A DNA stretch of 64,000 nucleotides from Polymyxa betae (Eukaryota > Endomyxa > Phytomyxea > Plasmodiophorida > Plasmodiophoridae): NCBI GenBank assembly GCA_003693705.1, contig RBZT01000125.1:186001-250000 (forward strand). Reading direction: 5' to 3'. The translations under genes were made by a program, and so were the position numbers. The notes under the pieces are model-generated. The model saw only the letters and a list, made by a program, of their open reading frames with translations, did no database searches and had not been told where the DNA came from. Numbering within the stretch: the stretch's first letter is position 1; every line of letters begins with the position of its first letter. Shown here one piece after another: positions 46,228 to 56,071 of this stretch.

Positions 46228-46883
46228 TCAACTTCGAACAGTCAGATCAAAGTCCCTCCAAAACGTAACGTGTTTACAGTGACAGCAGCACTTGGAGTCA
46301 CTGATGCAGTAGCCTGCAGTAGCGTGGCCTTCTCTCTGTGCAATTCCATAACCCTCGCCTTGTTGCGTCTCTTCTGAGTCGCCATCATGGAATGCCGTCA
46401 GATTGCCATCGCTGGCCACAACTGGATTCGTATCTTCTTCGCATGCAGCATCTCAGTAGAAACCTAAGCGATTGTTGCCCTGATCTCCATCACAATTATA
46501 CATACTGTATGAAGTTCGTGTCAAGGGTTTTATTCTGACAATTCGGGAGACTGGGTGTGGGCTGGTCAGAACGCTGTAGGCTTTCTTCGAACGAAGGGAC
46601 CGTCCATATATGGCGATAGGATGGGATGGGAGCGAAAATCGTCGGATATCTGCTGGAGCGGGCTTCGGATGCCAACCATGGCAAAAGCTTGACTTTCGTC
46701 CATTTTTTCCATGGCCAAGTTGGGAATAGCCGGTAGGGAAATCTCGGCATCGATCTTAGTATGCGTCTTGACAGTTACCTGCTCTCCGATATCGACATCG
46801 AAATCGTATTTGTCGTGGCGTTTAGCGCAGCAGCATGATAACAATGCGATGGCGATGGCGAAATGCCAGTAATATGTGGCCAT
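46228..46883 (-). CDS. putative secreted Cys-containing protein
   Basis: Signal peptide MATYYWHFAIAIALLSCCCA, then KYDFDVDIGEQVTVKTHTKI. A later stretch joins in phase: KAYSVLTSPHPVSRIVRI, YNCDGDQGNNRL, VVASDGNLTAFHDGDSEE, SDSKCCCHCKHVTFW and SDLTVRS-like end. An alternative frame also runs open (IFAPIPSYRHIWTVPSFEE), so the internal splicing is unsettled. No family recognised. Lies immediately upstream of the P450. Confidence 0.45.
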
Positions 46884-47095
46884 GCCCAAACAATTCTGTC
46901 TATTTGATCCGAAATTAAAACTCGAGGCATTTCCGATTACCTAACTTATGGTCATGAATCGATTGATACCTCAGAAAATTCTTGACGTCTTTGGGATTCC
47001 GCGGATTTTGCGTCCGGAGTCCGAATTAGACCACTGGAAATCTACGAAAATGTTCCTGACCAAAATCATCAGATAGTTTGATAAAGTTTGTTACC

Positions 47096-48011
47096 ATGGA
47101 TGAAGACACTCAATGGATTGTGGAAGAGATCGAAAACGAATCTGGCGTTGCGCCAGCATTTGTTGCTGACCAGGATTCCGATGTAGAATCCGGGCCTCAA
47201 GCCGAGTCCAAAAGCGTCGCCCCGAAGGCGAAAAATGCAAAGAAAAGGGATCGCCTTGAAAAACTGAAAGCTGCATCTAAACGCCATAGACAAGAGAAGC
47301 ATAACCGAAACCCCATGCATGGTGTCGAGTTGCTTGGTGCTGACCAGCAAGCGGCTGCGTTCCAATCACTTCTGAACAACACCAGCAGTTTGGAACAAAT
47401 CGAGGCCAGCGATTTCGTAGACCTCTCATCTGAGAAACAGCAACATGATATCGCCGCTCTCCCCAAAACTATCAAGTCCATTCAGGCGAACTGGAAAGAG
47501 AAACTGCTGGGCAAACGGAATCCTGGTGGTTTGGTATTACTATTTCTGACCTATTCAGCTGCACGGGCTGTTCAGATTATCAAGTAATCGAAAATTTTGC
47601 AGATGTTTTTCTTGCAGCTGATCTTCTGTCCGTAGGGTCCTTCGACAGTTCCAAACGAACAAATTGCCGATCGCTAAGTTGTTCGCTAAGCATCTAAAGA
47701 TCGAAGAACAGATTGAGGTTCTGGAAGGCGACGTTCGCATCGCCGTTGGAACGCCTAATCGGTTGTTGAAGCTTTTCGATGCTGGAGCTTTATCATCGGC
47801 TCAATTAGAGCATGTTGTTATTGACATGGGGCTCGTAAGTTGCAACTGATTGGTGTTCAACTTGATCATTTAATCATGCCTTCAGGATGCCAAAAACTTT
47901 AATTTGTTTGATATCGACGCCATTCGTTCCGATTTCTTGACCTTGTTTACCAAGTACTTGGCAAGTAGTATGAAGTCGCAAAAAGGCAAATTACGACTCT
48001 GTTTATACTAA
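47096..48011 (+). CDS. CMSS1: CMSS1 (Cms1) ribosomal small-subunit factor
   Basis: A nucleolar protein tied to 40S ribosome assembly, a degenerate DEAD-box-like fold. The acidic, then Lys-rich, N-terminus (AKNAKKRDRLEKLKAASKRH) is followed by GGLVLLFLTYSAARAVQII. After a 52-nt intron come LPIAKLFAKHLKIEEQIEVL, VRIAVGTPNRLLKLFDAGAL and LEHVVIDMG. The last exon, DAKNFNLFDIDAIRSDF onward, ends with a basic tail. Animal CMSS1 has the same blocks (L..T.S..RA.EL.; ..KHIKV.EQV..L; VGTPGRI..L). Walker motifs are lost, as in the family. About 270 residues. Confidence 0.92.
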
Positions 48012-48067
48012 ATTATTCACCATAATATTTTCCAACAACCACATTTGTGTAATTTGGATAACAAGAT

Positions 48068-48701
48068 TTACGTTTTGATATACATGAAGCCTGCAACGGC
48101 AAAGATGACGGCGAGTGTGCCGAGAACAGCTAACAGCGTCGAGTCCAATGGCGAGACCACATTCCCTCCTCTAATTACTCCCCCATTGGGTCCTGGTACT
48201 TCCGATATCCCTTTTTCATCTAATTGAAAGGGAGCGCCTTCATCAATCCACGCTTTAACTTCGGACAGATTAACTTTGGTTAATGTGTCGTTAACAGGCA
48301 TTCGCATCCCAACCTAAACAGCAACCTATTAACGAACTTCTGAATTACTTCTGCCATCAAATTGTTCGTACTAGCTTAGGGCCACCCTTAAGCTTCACCC
48401 AAAGGAAACTATGTTTATGATCGCCTGGAACTACCAGCTTCATCGATGGATTGAGCTTCGATTGGACATTGACCAAATGGTTATAGGCGTTGTTAGCATT
48501 CGTTAAGAATAGAGGGCAGCCACGGGTCGTCTCGTTTTGATGCAAAGAGGCATTCAAATACTGTGACAGCAGAGGCCAAATGTCTTGAGAAAACGTCAAC
48601 TTTCGAGTTCGTATAACAACATAATCGTCGTCGGGATCCTGTGAATATGTACAAGCGACCTGACAGATTAATATGATACCAAGAAAGATATCAGGTCGCA
48701 T
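48068..48701 (-). CDS. membrane-anchored planctomycete-cytochrome-c-like protein
   Basis: Signal peptide MRPDIFLGIILICQVACTYS, then LTFSQDIWPLLSQYLNAS and GCPLFLTNANNAYNHLVNVQ. The characteristic LVVPGDHKHSFLWVKLKGG and, after a 50-nt intron, MRMPVNDTLTKVNLSEVKAW with IDEGAP follow, then a C-terminal TM (LLAVLGTLAVIFAVAGFMYI). The pattern (I.P.L...C..CH; ...Y..L; V.PGD...S.L..KL.G; MP; L....I..WI..GA) is that of bacterial planctomycete-type cytochrome c domains, but the CxxCH heme motif is absent. This would be a heme-less, surface-anchored relative. About 195 residues. Family-level call moderate. Confidence 0.6.
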
Positions 48702-49009
48702 CGGCGCCGGTCGCGGAATTGACCCCGACACCTGGGTTGCAGGCAATTTTTTGAAGTAATGCCGTCATGATGGTTCGCGAACATGGGGTCGATTGATAAA
48801 ACAATCGAGAATATCCGAGATTGCACTAACAATTGAAAACGATGACGTTATTATCGAAGATGGTTTGCTGTTTGATAATGACCAAGGAGGCCGTCATGAC
48901 GCAAGTGAAGAACTGAGGGCTGGGCGGCGGCGCCGCCTCTATTCGAAATGTAACATTAGCAGCCCCCCTTCGTTGAAAAGCAGCGGCTAATTCGTCTTAA
49001 ATAAACAGC
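48702..49009. other. promoter interval, weak ORF
   Basis: Between divergent genes. A plus-strand stop-free run (48793-48990) reads ENDDVIIEDGLLFDNDQGG and has coding-like composition, but no ATG-bearing exon in the right phase was found. May be antisense noise or an alternative first exon of the HAD gene. Confidence 0.3.
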
Positions 49010-50266
49010 ATGGTTTGGGTAAGGACCGGACAGGCCTATCGAAGTCTGCAGCGACGCTTGTCGTCGCTGACCGTCACGGCCGATGATCTTTCCTGCATTA
49101 CGGCCGTGTCCAAAAGCTCCAACGTCGTAGGTTGCATATAGGTAGACGTTCGACTTTGATCATGATGCTGTTAGTCAATTGATACGATTCGGTCGAAAAC
49201 GGGCTTTATAATTGATAGTATGGCTGAAATTTCTTATGTCTTGTGATACCAATGACGAAATTGCAGTGGATGGTGTTATATGTAAGAGTGTGAATGATAC
49301 CTTTCAATGTCCTCAGCGTACCACGACTCAGATCATGGCAAATCTTTATTAAAAGGCGCATCTGAGTTTGTTAAATTTCTTCAAGACAACAACAAGAAGT
49401 TTTTGTTTTTGACCAACGCAAGCGAACGATCGCCAAAAGAATTGCAAGAGAAACTGAGGCGAATGGGGATTCAGGTAATGCTGCATACCATGAAAGAAAT
49501 CTGCCAAATGACGTGATCTAGGTCGAAGAGACACATTTCTATACTTCTGCATTAGCAACGGCCAGTTTCATGAAGAAGTCATCACCACATGGTGGTTCTG
49601 CATATGTCATTGGAGAACCCGGTTTAATATCAGGTGAGAAAGAGCTCTGAGCAAGAAGAGAAGTTATTCAAATTGTATACAGCTCTCTATAATGCTGGAT
49701 TCACAATGAACGACCATAATCCTGAATGGGTAGTTGTCGGAGAGACCCGAAACTACAGCTATGAGAAGATTGAGCATGCTGTGCATTTAGTCAGGAATGG
49801 CGCTCGTCTTCTGGGGACCAACTGTGACACCAAAGACCGATTAGGGTCATCTTTTATCCCTGGATGCGGCGCTCTAATTAAACCAATTGAGATGGTGGCC
49901 GAAGTCGATGCCTACTTTGTCGGGAAACCGAATCCAATGGTACCCATCGCTTATCTGAACAAGTTGCTTCTGTTATAAACATTTCGGTCAAGATCATGCG
50001 AACAGCACTCCAGCAGCTTGGAGTCAAGAGATCGGAAACCGTGGTTATAGGAGACCGAATGGACACAGGCAATGTTTTATTGTTTAAACGGTTTATGCAC
50101 TAATTATTGCTTGCACAGATATACTTGGTGGGCTTCAAGCAGATATCACAACAACACTTGTATTAACTGGTGTTACCAAATGTTCTGACCTGAAAAGGTT
50201 TGCATATCGTCCTGATGTCATATCACCTTCAATAGGGCATATCGTTCCTGGTCTGTACAAAGACTG
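49010..50266 (+). CDS. NagD/phosphoglycolate-type HAD phosphatase
   Basis: A haloacid-dehalogenase superfamily, subfamily IIA phosphatase. The first exon MVWVRTGQAYRSLQRRLSSL is Arg-rich, consistent with a mitochondrial presequence. Motif I is TGFIIDMDGVIS (DxDG), assembled over two introns. Then FLTNASERSPKELQEKLRRM (motif II Thr/Ser), VVVGETRNYSYEKIEHAV, LLGTNCDTKDR, VGKPNP (motif III Lys) and ETVVIGDRMDTDILGGLQAD (motif IV DxxxxD). All catalytic residues are present. The intron at 50069-50118 starts GC and ends AG, and removing it is required for DRMDTDILGG. About 345 residues. The substrate is unknown (phosphoglycolate, pyridoxal phosphate or other). Confidence 0.9.
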
Positions 50267-50301
50267 AAAGTGAAACACAGTCGGTGCAGGATCCTTGCTG
50301 T

Positions 50302-51048
50302 TTAATATTCGAGAAAGGGTTCGACAGGGAATACCCGCTCTCCATCTAGATCTATTTTCACTGGATTTCTATAAAACACGTCGAGATAATTGTCTATGGG
50401 AAACAACGTCGTCAAACGCGCATAGAATGATATCAGCTCGGAGCTTGGAATGCTGCTCATGACCTCCCGTTTCTGAGAGTCGAGAAATTCGCTGCATTTT
50501 GTCTTGTTCATGCCTTGTAACGCCGCCCCCAATACAAGCAAATGTTTAACAGATTCGAATGCTGTCTGAGCCAGGTTTTCAGACGAGAAGTCATTTTGTT
50601 CTGCTTTGGGAACTCTCTTCATGCGCACATCCCAAATAGGAAACATCCGTTCGACATCTTCAACCGATGTCAGCACTCTATCAGAGCTCATGAAATGACC
50701 CGTCGAGTTGCGATTTGACAATCCTTGCAAGTAATCGATCAAGCTGTCGAACGTGCCTTCGATAACCGTTATGAATGCCGTCTTGTTAATAATGAACGTC
50801 AGGCCAGTAAGTTTGCCCTCAACTTTGCTCTTGTTTTCGGAAATGGCATTGACAAAAGCTTGAACATCGTTGGTTGAGGTCAATTCTCCAACCAGTACCA
50901 TGCGATTAACCCGGTTCGCATTCTGAGTCCGTATGCCTTCCTGTACGATATCTAACAGACTCAAACGCTTCGAATCGTTGCTGGTTAAAATCGGACTCGC
51001 TTCGCCATTCTGGATAGAATCATTGGCATTACCCGGATCATTTGACAT
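50302..51048 (-). CDS. TEX47-like protein with BLUF-type fold
   Basis: A single exon of 248 residues. After a 45-residue disordered N-terminus comes VNRMVLVGELTS, then FVNAISENKSKVEGKLTGLT, then ITVIEGTFDSLIDYLQGL, DVERMFPIWDVRM. This order (hydrophobic strand, helix, G-x-LTG, hydrophobic strand with EG, then R-FP-W) is shared by BLUF-fold proteins and the TEX47 family of animal sperm/cilia proteins. The Tyr/Gln of the BLUF flavin site are not evident, so it is probably not a photoreceptor. The C-terminal helical part reads FDSLKHL-type text through LFPIDNYLDVFYRNP. Divergent from proteasome beta-2 with 347 bases between. Confidence 0.5.
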   Translation of the reverse strand: MSNDPGNANDSIQNGEASPILTSNDSKRLSLLDIVQEGIRTQNANRVNRMVLVGELTSTNDVQAFVNAISENKSKVEGKLTGLTFIINKTAFITVIEGTFDSLIDYLQGLSNRNSTGHFMSSDRVLTSVEDVERMFPIWDVRMKRVPKAEQNDFSSENLAQTAFESVKHLLVLGAALQGMNKTKCSEFLDSQKREVMSSIPSSELISFYARLTTLFPIDNYLDVFYRNPVKIDLDGERVFPVEPFLEY

Positions 51049-51395
51049 TGTAGATTGGTCTGTAACTGACAGTGCCTACCTTGATGCTGCAAAACACCTT
51101 TACCGCTTACCGCGACGATCTTGTATACCTTTTCACTTTATCACATAACCAGCAAACATCAAATCAACGGTTAAATTCTGTAAGCGTAAGTGAAGCTAGA
51201 CGATAACAAATAAAGAAGATTTATACAGCATGTAGTTTGAAGATGTGAGAATAAAAGTGATGATAGGAATGGAGAGACGAGGCCGCTGCAACCACGTTGT
51301 GCCTTGCCTCTCTGTTTCTTCTTTGTTGGTCCTATGTAGGATATCTGACTCGCACTTTATTTGAGTCCTTCCGTTATCTTGTCTATATCGATAAT

Positions 51396-52345
51396 ATGGC
51401 ATCAGCTGCTGCTGAGGTACTCGATCAGCAACGGGGCGGCTTCTGTTTCGACTTATGCTCTCGGTCAGTTTCTGGGATCTGTAGTTGGTTTTCGACGTCG
51501 ACTCAATGGCGCTTGCCCTTTGCAGGAATGAAAGGCTGTTGGCTGAGGCCAGTAAATCTGGCGTTGCTCTCCCTAAAGTGAAGAAAACCGGAACTACTAT
51601 CGTTGGTGTCTGTTTTAAAGATGGTGTGGTCTTAGGCGCTGATACTCGTGCCACTGAGGGTTTATTAATCCCGAGAATGTTTGCTTTTTATATTAACATG
51701 TATACAGGGCCTATCGTTTGTGATAAGAATTGCAAAAAGATTCACTACATTGCCGACAATATTTTCTGCTGTGGTGCAGGGACTGCAGCCGACACCGAGA
51801 ATGTCACGAATTTGATTGCTTCGCAGCTGGAACTGCATCGTCTGAATACCGGCAAAGAAGTTCGTGTTGTAACCGCTCTAACTCGTCTTAAGCAATACTT
51901 GTTCCGATACCAAGGATATGTTAGCGCTGCCTTAGTTTTAGGTGGAGTGGATTGCACTGGCAGTTATCTTTATACTATCTATCCGCATGGCAGTACTGAT
52001 AAGTTGCCTTATGTGACGATGGGATCAGGGTCTCTGGCGGCCATGGCAATGTTCGAGGCCGGATATAAGGACAACATGACCGAACAGGAAGCCATTGCTC
52101 TGGTTGAATCTGCGATTGAAAGTGGTGTTTTCAACGATTTGGGCTCTGGTTCGAACGTCGATGTCCTTGTGTTAACTCGCGACGGCGGCAAGGATCTTCG
52201 TAACTACAAGAAGCCCAATGAGCGGGTGTTTGAACGACGTGATTACAAATTCCCGCGAGGAACCACAGAAGTCCTCGCCGAAGTTAAAGAGACATTCAAG
52301 AGCAGGATCGTAGTTGAAGACGATGCCGCCATGACTGACGCTTAA
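51396..52345 (+). CDS. PSMB7: 20S proteasome subunit beta-2 (trypsin-like)
   Basis: Catalytic beta subunit with trypsin-like activity. The propeptide starts [20 protein letters not shown] and runs to VKKTG, with cleavage before the nucleophile Thr ([11 protein letters not shown]). Then GADTRATEG (catalytic Asp), [14 protein letters not shown] (Lys33 equivalent), [32 protein letters not shown], and [18 protein letters not shown]. The beta-2 C-terminal extension ([15 protein letters not shown]) is present. Two introns: one of 62 nt after the first 23 codons, and an in-frame 48-nt intron between ATEG and PIVC that reads through without a stop but must be removed. Confidence 0.97.
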
Positions 52346-52700
52346 CCTCACGTAATGTAGGAGTAAACACCCACATCGTATTTACCAATTCTGAAATTTG
52401 CTGAATGTTGCTATTTCTGCCGGCGTCTTGCCAGTTTTTTTATTTTTTCTTTTCGCAACCATCAACTTGGTACTCATTTTTTCAAGTGGTCGACTTACTG
52501 CAGTATCAGATGTGCCTGTCGTCTAGTCTTAATCGTGATGTATTATTTTTACAGAAATACTAGCTTGGACTCATTCTTGCTAGTAAAACCAAGCATGCGT
52601 TGCCTCAAGCTAATAACGCTTCATAGGCATCCGTCTTCGCCTCGACAGGAGCTTTTGACAATGCTTCCTTCGTTCGTAACCCAATTAATGACACATATTG

Positions 52701-53669
52701 CTATGACCATAATCGTCTCTTTTTGACGTTTTCGTCCGCAGTCGGTAGAATCTCCATAGCAAAAGTCAACGGGTTGTACCTGAACTTTGGTGAGGCCCTT
52801 TTCTTGGTGCGGCCAATTGCATGTTTAGAAACATTGCTTGGAGGTCCAGGGATGTCAGATACAGCAGAACGTAAATCATTAACGATTTTAACCACCCGCA
52901 TGACGATATCTTTTGCAAAGTTCCATCGCTCGGAATGGAATAAAGCTCGGACCGCCCGAATCTCCGCCTCAGAAGCAGTCGGTTCCGACGCCAACCAGTT
53001 AACACAACCGACCTCGAGATCTTCAGCTTGACAAGCATAATCGTACGCTGAAGCGATTGCAAGCATTTGTGAGACTGACAATGAGTTAACAATGTGATCT
53101 TGCTGCCCTTGATCGGTAGAAGCTACAGTGGCTGATGTTGGCGCTAAGCCAGTTTTCACATTAACAGCAGCAGCAGCAGCTAAATCATCATGAGGAGCGC
53201 TTACTTGACCATATTCGCTAGAAACGAGCTTTGTCTGCACAACAGTTGTAGGTTTCTCAGGGTTGTATTGAGCAGGGTGGCGTAACGCGGGTGGCATTGG
53301 CTGCGGATGGAAGCTCGCTGATTGGAAGAATGACGACGATCTCTTAAGCTGCTGAACCGAAGCCGGACCGCTTACGATTTTTGTTTCGGGTAACGTCTCG
53401 AACTGTAATGGAGGAGGAGACAGTTGAAGAAAAGACAGAGGGTTCGGTTTAGCATTCAAACCTGACGTTGGATTAAAAAGTACTTTTGACTGTGCCACCA
53501 TATCCCATTCTGAATCCGGTAAATCCAAAGACGAATCGGTGAGCTGATCAAGATCCAGATCGAACTTGGTTGTTGTCAATGAAGCCGCATTTAGATCTCT
53601 TAAGCTGTCGCTGAGAAGGATATCCTCGAACGATTGCCTTGGATGGACCCCATGGTCATTTCCAAACAT
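52701..53669 (-). CDS. unidentified, largely disordered protein
   Basis: A single exon. ATG 53669 opens MFGNDHGVHPRQSFEDILLS. The acidic, Ser/Pro-rich first half (FDLDLDQLTDSSLDLPDSEW; LQLSPPPLQFETLP) resembles an activation region. Helices lie near residues 200-275 (VSQMLAIASAYDYACQ; AEIRAVRALFHSERWNFAKD; VVKIVNDLRSAVSDI). A basic tail (RTKKRASPKFRYNP; ENVKKRRLWS) could be a nuclear signal. A short polyalanine comes from CAG/GCA triplets at ~53165. Possibly a transcriptional regulator. No family recognised. An upstream minus ATG at 53855 (MEFIDIVVKGGQ then KWRVPKSHIVRS) could be an extra exon but does not phase. Confidence 0.6.
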   Translation of the reverse strand: MFGNDHGVHPRQSFEDILLSDSLRDLNAASLTTTKFDLDLDQLTDSSLDLPDSEWDMVAQSKVLFNPTSGLNAKPNPLSFLQLSPPPLQFETLPETKIVSGPASVQQLKRSSSFFQSASFHPQPMPPALRHPAQYNPEKPTTVVQTKLVSSEYGQVSAPHDDLAAAAAVNVKTGLAPTSATVASTDQGQQDHIVNSLSVSQMLAIASAYDYACQAEDLEVGCVNWLASEPTASEAEIRAVRALFHSERWNFAKDIVMRVVKIVNDLRSAVSDIPGPPSNVSKHAIGRTKKRASPKFRYNPLTFAMEILPTADENVKKRRLWS

Positions 53670-53689
53670 GGGACCGATTCGAACCCGAA

Positions 53690-54061
53690 TCACGACTGGA
53701 AGGTTTTGGAGTCAAACGACTCTGGCGATCGAGAACATGAGAGAACGCACGATGTGGGATTTAGGCACGCGCCATTTGCGCTGGCCCTTGCGACGAGATC
53801 TTGATCAGAACTTCTTGACTTGCCCGCCTTTAACAACAATGTCAATGAACTCCATTTCTATAAGGCAGAGCTTCGACCCAGTCTGACAGTAACAGCCAAA
53901 AACCGGCGCGTAAATGTGGAGGGATCTCTACGGGCTCTGTTGTCTGTACACTGTGCGAGTGGAAACTGTGAACCCCCGATGGGATTTTGGGGTCCATAAT
54001 TGAGGGGCATTCATAATCACTGGAGTGGAGTGATGAAGTTTCGGGTTATTCTCTTAACATT
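53690..54061. other. divergent promoter interval
   Basis: Between the disordered-protein gene and the Nudix gene. Apart from the possible short minus-strand exons noted at 53760-53855, nothing coding or structural was recognised. Confidence 0.4.
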
Positions 54062-55138
54062 ATGGCCGCTGAAGGGTTTATGCTTGGCCGAGTGTTCGAG
54101 GCCGCCAGCGTCATCTTGCTCAGGCGAGCACGGCAGGGTGCTGCTACCCATATTCATGACTATCAAGTGCTGATGGTTGGCCGCCCAATAATGGCCAAGG
54201 CCTTTGCCGAGCGGGTTGTGTTTCCTGGTGGAAAGGTTTGCAGCTGTTCAGTATCGGGGTTGTATTGATGGAATCTGGTTCCAGGTCGAAACGTCTGACG
54301 GTGAATTGAAGCGGACCGATTCTAAGGCGAAATCGTTTTCCAACAGGTATAAAGAGGAGTTGACAAGTCCAGTAATGGTACACTAAACAATTATTTAGAT
54401 TTCAAGTCTGTGCGATCCGCGAGTTATTTGAGGAAACTGGTGTTTCATTGACTGAACCAAAGCTGAAGCTTACAGACGAAGACATTGTTCATTGGAGACG
54501 ACGTGTACTAACTTCTGCTGATTCCTTCAACGATATGATGGAAACATTTCAATGTAATGCCAGTGTCAACAAACTGAAACCATGGTCTCATTGGATCACA
54601 CCTGCGACTGGGGAGCATCGGTTTAATACATGGTGGGAAAGATAATTGTGGTACGTTAACCATAACTGAATTACGGCAAGGTTTTTTCTTGCTGAAGCGC
54701 CAGAAGACGCAAAAGCTTCTGTATTTCCAGGGGAGATGGAACTAACTGATGTTAGTTGGAGGACGCCGCACCAAACATTAGAAGCTTATCGGAACCGTCA
54801 ACTTCAGTTGGCTCCACCTCAAATATACACGTTAGAGCAACTCTGTGCATTGACTACTGTGGAAGATGTCTTCAAGAATATCCCAAAGCCGCAGGATATC
54901 AAGGAATACTTACCGAAAATACGCAAGAATGTGAGCTTTTTTGAGTAATTGCAAACCCAAAAACAAACTGAAAGGTGGATGAAAGGACGAAGGCGTTTAC
55001 ACTGTATTGCTACCTGGCGATAAAGATTATGAAGGGCGACGAAAACAGATTTCTACCGGGTTGCACAGGGTTGAAATTCATCCAGATCCAGAACTAACCA
55101 AAGTTTATGGCGCGGTTAATGCCACATCAAGCTTATAA
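54062..55138 (+). CDS. NUDT19: NUDT19-like Nudix hydrolase
   Basis: A Nudix enzyme of the RP2/NUDT19 group (CoA diphosphatase in mammalian peroxisomes). It starts MAAEGFMLGRVFEAASVILL, then VLMVGRPIMAKAFAERVVFP-GG. The Nudix box is split by introns, ending AIRELFEETGVSL (RE..EE.G). Group features follow: LKPWSHWITPATGEHRFNTW (family W.HWVTP....RFDT.F), FFLAEAPEDAK, ELTDVSWRTPHQTLEAY, and APPQIYTLEQL (family LPPP....L..L). The last exon reads GVYTVLLPGDKDYEG, then LHRVEIHPDPEL and the stop. No peroxisomal SKL end is seen (ends ATSSL, which is weakly PTS1-like at best). Some intron joins are approximate. Confidence 0.82.
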
Positions 55139-55237
55139 TGTAATTATAATTATAACTATTATATATATATACATCTTGCAAGAATGTATCTGCAACCTAA
55201 AAATGAACTCTTTTGGATTTTCAATACAGTGAAAGAA

Positions 55238-56071
55238 ATGGGTGACACATCAGAAGAAAGACCCAACAGAATCAGATTTGTAATGTTGCCAACTATATGC
55301 AACACTCAATGGATTGAAACAACGAAATACGACGGCGGTATACCCGAAATATCCAATAAGGCCAAACAAGGCACAAAGATTGCCTGCACAAGCTAACCAT
55401 AGCTGCCTTGCAACTGTGGCCTTAAGATGATAATTCAGAAGTGGAATCGCAAACAGCGTTATTGCAAGAAACCCAGAGAAGAACTGCCCCGAGTTCAGCC
55501 AACCATCACTGTTAGATGACTTAGAGCGAGATCACTGGACTCTAGAACGAACTTACTTTTCAGCAAAGCTCTCCGCATCAGCAAAACAGAAAAGAAATGG
55601 GATGGCCAGCATAAACAGTGGAACTGTACGACCCAATCAGAATAATCCCATAACTACAGCAACAGACACAAAAAAACTCACTTAAAACGAGAAAATTCCA
55701 CCAAGTCTGATCGAGAATTGCCGACAGGAAATAAAAGACCATGCTGATCGACATTCCGACGCCAGCTATGACGATCTCTATATCACATGTTATCGTTCTT
55801 GGACAGCAGCGGAAGCGACTGAAACCAACCGCCAAGTCCCATTATTTAGGTCAGATGTAGCCAAAAGATTGAAAACTAAAGCTATCAAGTGGACTGGGCC
55901 TTGGAGAGGCGAAACTTTTCGATTAATCGTTAGTTCTATCACGCACTTTTTATCATGTTTTAAAAGACGTCAATCGATGGTCGTATTATTCAATCTGTTA
56001 GAACATTATTACACATATTGCACTGCAATCGGAGCACTCTTAAAGAGAAAAGGTTGGAGCTTTTATTGTGA
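55238..56071 (+). CDS. unidentified multi-exon gene
   Basis: Spliced text: MGDTSEERPNRIRF, AKQ then DDNSEVESQTALLQETQRR, then DLERDHWTLERTYFSAKLSA, EIKDHADRHSDASYDDLYIT, DVAKRLKTKAIKWTGPWRGE. After a 38-nt intron: TSIDGRIIQSVRTLLHILHC and LKEKRLELLL-stop. Several proposed introns are very short (23-34 nt), and one may be GC-AG. Composition is helical and charged. No family recognised. Its last 9 bases overlap the convergent EYA gene. A longer unspliced plus-strand frame beyond 56071 is the antisense of EYA and was rejected. Confidence 0.5.

Noticed and set aside
53660-53770. tRNA-like B box (GGGTTCGAATCGG) on the minus strand
   Set aside because: The T-stem and the acceptor stem do not pair, and no A box lies at the right distance. 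It falls at the 5' end of a protein gene.
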